Positions 60,584-64,000 of a DNA stretch of 64,000 bases are shown piece by piece. The stretch is from Nereida sp965655635 (GTDB taxonomy: Bacteria; Pseudomonadota; Alphaproteobacteria; Rhodobacterales; Rhodobacteraceae). The notes beneath the pieces were generated by a model. That model saw only the letters and a list, made by a program, of their open reading frames with translations, ran no database searches and was not told the origin of the DNA. How positions within the stretch are numbered: position 1 is the stretch's first letter; every line of letters starts with the position of its first letter. Location of the stretch: NCBI RefSeq assembly GCF_965655635.1, contig NZ_CBFHHE010000002.1:71966-135965 (forward strand). The letters run 5' to 3'. Position numbers and translations under genes: made by a program.

Positions 60584-62617
60584 TTAAGCCCCGCGCCGCA
60601 AGGGGGCGAAATCTTGGTTGGGATTAAATCGGCTGGTTTCTTGCACCACGAACTGCCCTGGTTTTTGTTTTTGGAATTTACCTTGACGCAACAGCTGTCC
60701 GAACGAGCGTAACTCGTCCTCGCGGCTAAATCCGTCGTCACTTACGCTGCTTGCTTTTGACATGACTTGTGGGCGCGAGAACGTTGGCTGCCCTTCGACC
60801 ACAGCGAGATAAACTGCCGCGGCCTCAAGTAGATCGGGAAGTTCATGTGCGCCCATTTGGGCGGCGAATTCTGAAAAGCTTTCGGTCTGAAATGCCGGAA
60901 TTGTAGTCGCTGCGCTTATTGGTGCCTTGGGCGCGGCCGTCTGTGGATCGGCAGCGGAGGTTTGCTGTGCAACCGGTTTTGATCCGCGAACAACACGGCG
61001 CGGACGGATAGGACGCACAGGGAGTGTCGTATCCTCATCTTGCATCTCAGGTTCCGGTGCTTGCGGGATGTCTACACGTTGCTCGGCCACCAACTTAAGC
61101 GGGGCTGCGGGCGCTGGGCGCACGGCGTCGGCTAAATCTGCACGGTACTCATCCGTCTGATCGGCGTTGCGATTGCCAAAGCCCGCGGCGAGGTCTGCTG
61201 CTTTCAATGCGACCGCTACTTTCAGGTGCGCAATAGCATTTTGCTTGCGGCCTGTTTCGGCGGTGGTCAACTCGCGGTCCGCTTGCTGCATTAAACGCTC
61301 CATATCAATTGGCGCGCCTTTGCGGGTTTGGGCCGCTGCTTCTTTGCGGGCATCGACCTCAGCTTTGGCAAGCATTGCTGCAAGAGCGTCTGCTGCGTCA
61401 TCTTCTTTGGTAGTGGCGGCTTCGTCACGCGTTTCAACTGTAGGTTCAGGCGCGCGTTGGTCAACTGCGCGCGCTTCCGTCTCCGTCTCAGGTTCTGGTA
61501 TGAATTCTGGTGTGGGCGCTTCTGCCACGTTTTGTGCTTCCTCCTCGGCAGCAAGCGCCGCCGCGAGTTCTGCTTGTAAATCCGCTTCATCCTCGGGGCT
61601 TAGGGACGAGGGTGTTGTGAGCATAATTTGTGGGTGATCTGTCGCGGTCTCTGTTGCCTCCACGTCCGTTTCGTCTTCTGCATCGAGAGGGTCATCCATT
61701 AGATCATCATCGTCCTCAGCGCTGTCATCTGCTGGGCTTGCGGCTTCAACTTTATTGCCTTGTTGGACTTCGTTTTCTTCCTGTTCATCGCTTTCATCGT
61801 CGAACAGTTCTTCCAACTCACCGCTGTCCAATGCGCGCTCAAGATCTGCTTTTTTGACTTTGATGACCCGTGCAACGGGACTTGTTGCTGCATCAACTTT
61901 GGGGGCGTGCGCAACTGTGTCGTTGGCCTCATCGTTTTCGACAGTCGAGATGAAGCTATCGATATCGAAATCGTCCGTAGCTAAGTCTGTTTCGTTGTCA
62001 TTTGGTGCTTCAACTGGTGTGAAGGGGGCGGCGTTAGTCGCTGTTGGGGCGTCATCGCTGTTATGCAAATCCGCAAAGGCAGTGTCTATACCGCGTTCTG
62101 CATCGGCGTGCTGGTCTTCGATAAATTCACTGGGGTTGGGTGCAATCGCAGCAGTGGTTGGTGCTGCGCCGCGTGTGGCCTCGCTTTTAGTTGCTGCAGA
62201 TGATTGGACCGCTGACCTGATGCGCTTGAGCTTTTCGGCAGCACTTGCAACGCCACTATCAGGCTGTGATTGGGCGCTTGCTGAAGCCATATTTGGCACC
62301 ATCGTCGCGTTTTGCGGGCCGCTAACGTCGGGCTGTGCGGCGGGTGTGGGGGCAGGGCTGCTCGGTCTGGCGCTAAGTTCGACGTCATTGCCTTCAATGC
62401 GACCAATCACGCGCCGCTCAATTTCACGCTCTGCGACACGGGCCAACATCTCTGCGTCTGGTACGGGTGGTTCTGCGCCAAAGTACCGGTCATCAGCCGC
62501 AAGGTCGCGGAAATACTCCGCAATCGCTTTCATCGCATTGAAGGAATCGTCAAACCCCTCAAGAGTGCGTGAAAACGTCCCATATGAGACTGTTAGAATT
62601 TTATTTGGCCCTACCAT
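60584..62617 (-). CDS. Large acidic low-complexity protein of unknown function
   Basis: A 677-residue protein in three parts. The N-terminal 70 residues (KILTVSYGTFSRTLEGFDDSF, then AIAEYFRDLAADDRYFGAEPP) are conserved-looking. A long central region (about 80-550) is rich in Ala, Glu, Asp, Pro and Thr and is probably disordered. The last 110 residues are ordered again (SEFAAQMGAHELPDLLEAAAVYL, then QPTFSRPQVM and FSREDELRSFGQLLRQGKFQK). I recall similar proteins in Rhodobacterales, some loosely labelled as CheA-like; no kinase or HPt motif is visible. The ATG at 62617 opens the conserved part; the longer frame lacks an ATG start. Confidence 0.8.
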   Translation of the reverse strand: MVGPNKILTVSYGTFSRTLEGFDDSFNAMKAIAEYFRDLAADDRYFGAEPPVPDAEMLARVAEREIERRVIGRIEGNDVELSARPSSPAPTPAAQPDVSGPQNATMVPNMASASAQSQPDSGVASAAEKLKRIRSAVQSSAATKSEATRGAAPTTAAIAPNPSEFIEDQHADAERGIDTAFADLHNSDDAPTATNAAPFTPVEAPNDNETDLATDDFDIDSFISTVENDEANDTVAHAPKVDAATSPVARVIKVKKADLERALDSGELEELFDDESDEQEENEVQQGNKVEAASPADDSAEDDDDLMDDPLDAEDETDVEATETATDHPQIMLTTPSSLSPEDEADLQAELAAALAAEEEAQNVAEAPTPEFIPEPETETEARAVDQRAPEPTVETRDEAATTKEDDAADALAAMLAKAEVDARKEAAAQTRKGAPIDMERLMQQADRELTTAETGRKQNAIAHLKVAVALKAADLAAGFGNRNADQTDEYRADLADAVRPAPAAPLKLVAEQRVDIPQAPEPEMQDEDTTLPVRPIRPRRVVRGSKPVAQQTSAADPQTAAPKAPISAATTIPAFQTESFSEFAAQMGAHELPDLLEAAAVYLAVVEGQPTFSRPQVMSKASSVSDDGFSREDELRSFGQLLRQGKFQKQKPGQFVVQETSRFNPNQDFAPLRRGA

Positions 62618-62756
62618 TGCGTACTCGCTTTCTTTGTAATCCAGCGGGGAACGGTTTAACTTGATACATGTGTCAAATTGGAACAATGCCGCGTTGATGG
62701 CGGTGTTATTTCAAGGCAGAATTGTGATTTGTTTCCAACTTAGGCAGTAATGTTAA

Positions 62757-63428
62757 ATGTCCAAAGCAATTGTTTCACAAAACGCACCGGTTTTACTTGT
62801 TGGTGGTGGTCCGACTCATCGTGATGATTGGTCTTTGGCGTCTAGGTGCGGTTGCGTTGTGGCTGTGGATGGCGGGGCGGATGCAGCCCTGGCCAATCGC
62901 GTGACACCTGATTTTGTGATCGGCGATTTGGACAGTATCAGCGGAACCGCCCATGACAAACTCGCGGATCGGGTCATTGCAGTGCCCGAACAAGACACAA
63001 CGGATTTTGACAAAGCGTTACGCAATATCGATGCGCCGCTTATCTATGCCATCGGGTTTACCGGCGCGCGCATGGATCACGGCCTTGCTGTGCTTAGCGG
63101 CCTTGTCAAAGCGCCCAAATCCCGCTGCATCGTGGTGGGTGAGGTCGATACGGCTTGTCTTGCGCCGGCGCGCCTTGATTTTAGGGATGTGACTGCGCAA
63201 ACGCGGGTTTCACTGTTTCCGATGGGCCCCGCACGGGCAAGCTCGACTGGGCTGAAGTGGGCGCTGGATGGCATTCGTTTTAGTCCCGACAGCGCAATCG
63301 GCACCTCGAACGAGGCTTTGGGCGGCGCCGTAACAATCGAAACATATGATCCCAAAATGTTGCTTATTTTACCCCGCACGTTGATCTACGTGCTGGCGGA
63401 TGCATTGCGTGCCGCACCCAGCTGGTAG
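62757..63428 (+). CDS. thiN: Thiamine diphosphokinase
   Basis: A 223-residue thiamine pyrophosphokinase, transferring pyrophosphate from ATP to thiamine. VAVDGGADAALANRVTPDFVIGDLDSISG near 35-63 is the ATP/Mg site, PEQDTTDFDKAL near 77-88 and IGFTGARMDHGLAVL near 98-112 are the family motifs. The C-terminal GTSNEALGGAVTIETYDPKMLLILP binds thiamine in homologues. No TPP riboswitch was seen in the 139 bp upstream gap, which it shares with the divergent large gene. Confidence 0.93.
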   Translation: MSKAIVSQNAPVLLVGGGPTHRDDWSLASRCGCVVAVDGGADAALANRVTPDFVIGDLDSISGTAHDKLADRVIAVPEQDTTDFDKALRNIDAPLIYAIGFTGARMDHGLAVLSGLVKAPKSRCIVVGEVDTACLAPARLDFRDVTAQTRVSLFPMGPARASSTGLKWALDGIRFSPDSAIGTSNEALGGAVTIETYDPKMLLILPRTLIYVLADALRAAPSW

Positions 63429-63437
63429 GTGCTGTGG

Positions 63438-64000
63438 TCAGCAGTTCGGAATATTGACGGCCAGACCGCCCAGAGACGTTTCTTTATATTTCTCCGACAT
63501 ATCCGCACCGGTTTGGCGCATGGTCTCGATCGCCGCGTCAAGCGGGACAAGATGTGTGCCGTCGCCGCGCATCGATAGCGATGCCGCAGATACGGCCTTG
63601 ATCGCGCCAAGCCCATTACGCTCAATGCAGGGCACCTGAACCAAGCCGCGCACCGGATCACATGTCATGCCTAAGTGGTGCTCAAGTGCGATTTCTGCAG
63701 CGTTTTCGATTTGCTCAGTCGTGCCACCCAAAACAGCCGTCAGGCCAGCGGCGGCCATTGCGGCGGCGCTACCTACTTCGGCCTGACAACCAGCTTCTGC
63801 GCCTGAGATTGACGCGTTGAATTTCACCAAACCGCCAATCGCCGCAGCGGTCAGCAAAAATTCCGGCACGCGGCTGACAGATGCGCCAGGCACGTGATCG
63901 AGGTAGTAGCGTATTGTTGCCGGCACCACGCCGGCGGCCCCATTGGTGGGGGCTGTGACCACCTGTCCACCAGCCGCGTTTTCTTCATTCACGGCCATTG
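63438..64000 (-). CDS. sdaA: L-serine ammonia-lyase, C-terminal part (N-terminus outside window)
   Basis: The frame is open to the right edge, so only the last 187 or so residues are visible. These carry the iron-sulfur enzyme's alpha part: VVTAPTNGAAGVVPATIRYYL, SGAEAGCQAEVGSAAAMAA, and EIALEHHLGMTCDPVRGLVQVPCIERN. The three Cys seen (GC, TC, PC) are the 4Fe-4S ligands. The enzyme converts serine to pyruvate and ammonia. It converges with thiN, 9 bp apart. Confidence 0.95.
   Translation of the reverse strand, partial: MAVNEENAAGGQVVTAPTNGAAGVVPATIRYYLDHVPGASVSRVPEFLLTAAAIGGLVKFNASISGAEAGCQAEVGSAAAMAAAGLTAVLGGTTEQIENAAEIALEHHLGMTCDPVRGLVQVPCIERNGLGAIKAVSAASLSMRGDGTHLVPLDAAIETMRQTGADMSEKYKETSLGGLAVNIPNC

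Noticed and set aside
61755..62639. Plus-strand open frame rich in Ser, Ala and Leu opposite the large acidic protein
   Set aside because: The composition is what the complement of Ala/Glu/Asp-rich codons gives. The minus-strand frame has conserved-looking ends.
1..64000. CRISPR arrays, rRNA operons, prophage or toxin-antitoxin pairs
   Set aside because: No regularly spaced repeats, rRNA segments, phage structural genes or convincing toxin-antitoxin gene pairs were seen on either strand.

Overview
The window looks like chromosome from a marine roseobacter-type alphaproteobacterium (Rhodobacterales). The support is the gene content and local order: isoaspartate methyltransferase–tolC–(PopZ-like ORF), secG–pyrG, purA–DUF2842, a class I PHA locus with phasin and PhaR, polar amino acid and tripartite tricarboxylate (TTT) transporters, and malonate and sulfonate catabolism. 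No phage, complete insertion sequence, CRISPR array or rRNA was seen. There is one tRNA (Cys). A run of exactly 100 N (12779-12878) is a scaffold gap inside or in front of one gene.

Left part (1-9862), accessory catabolism. A TauE/SafE-type exporter (cut by the window edge) faces a minus-strand operon tctC-tctB-tctA-acylating aldehyde dehydrogenase-acyl-CoA ligase. The last two resemble SauS and SauT of sulfoacetate degradation. Divergent from this operon, across a 465 bp AT-rich regulatory region, lie matA (malonyl-CoA decarboxylase) and matB (malonyl-CoA synthetase). Malonate and sulfoacetate are structural analogues, so the two modules may share a transporter or a regulator.

Housekeeping stretch (10352-32313): tRNA-Cys, isoaspartate methyltransferase-like gene, tolC, the PopZ-like ORF, cobQ, efp, ygfZ, an MsbA-like ABC exporter, a class V aminotransferase, a HisC-like aminotransferase, valS, a DUF2235 hydrolase, a divergent metF/metR pair with a MetR box between them, a PLP decarboxylase, an inositol monophosphatase, a rhomboid protease and an MFS protein.

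An unusual same-strand cluster (32358-39808) encodes MsrA, two different double-NTF2/SnoaL proteins, an SDR dehydrogenase, a LacI regulator, a bicupin, a single-domain MetE-like zinc protein and an alpha/beta hydrolase. Several junctions overlap by 1-4 bp, and two palindromes sit in front of the SDR gene. I cannot assign it to a known pathway, and it is my main candidate for an undescribed system.

PHA storage locus (40416-45030): phaZ diverges from phaC, followed by phaP and phaR. Three exact CTGC-N3-GCAG PhaR-type boxes lie upstream of phaP and phaR.

Right part: a LysR gene, an orphan DegT-type aminotransferase, then a seven-gene minus-strand operon (47338-54065) joining a polar amino acid ABC importer to gamma-glutamylation enzymes (amidotransferase, glutamine synthetase-like ligase, FAD oxidase). 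After that come two TerB-like paralogues (one frameshifted), DUF1330, PhzF, pyrG, secG, purA, DUF2842, a large acidic low-complexity protein, thiamine pyrophosphokinase, and the C-terminal part of L-serine ammonia-lyase at the right edge.

All functional calls come from reading the translated sequence. No database search was run.
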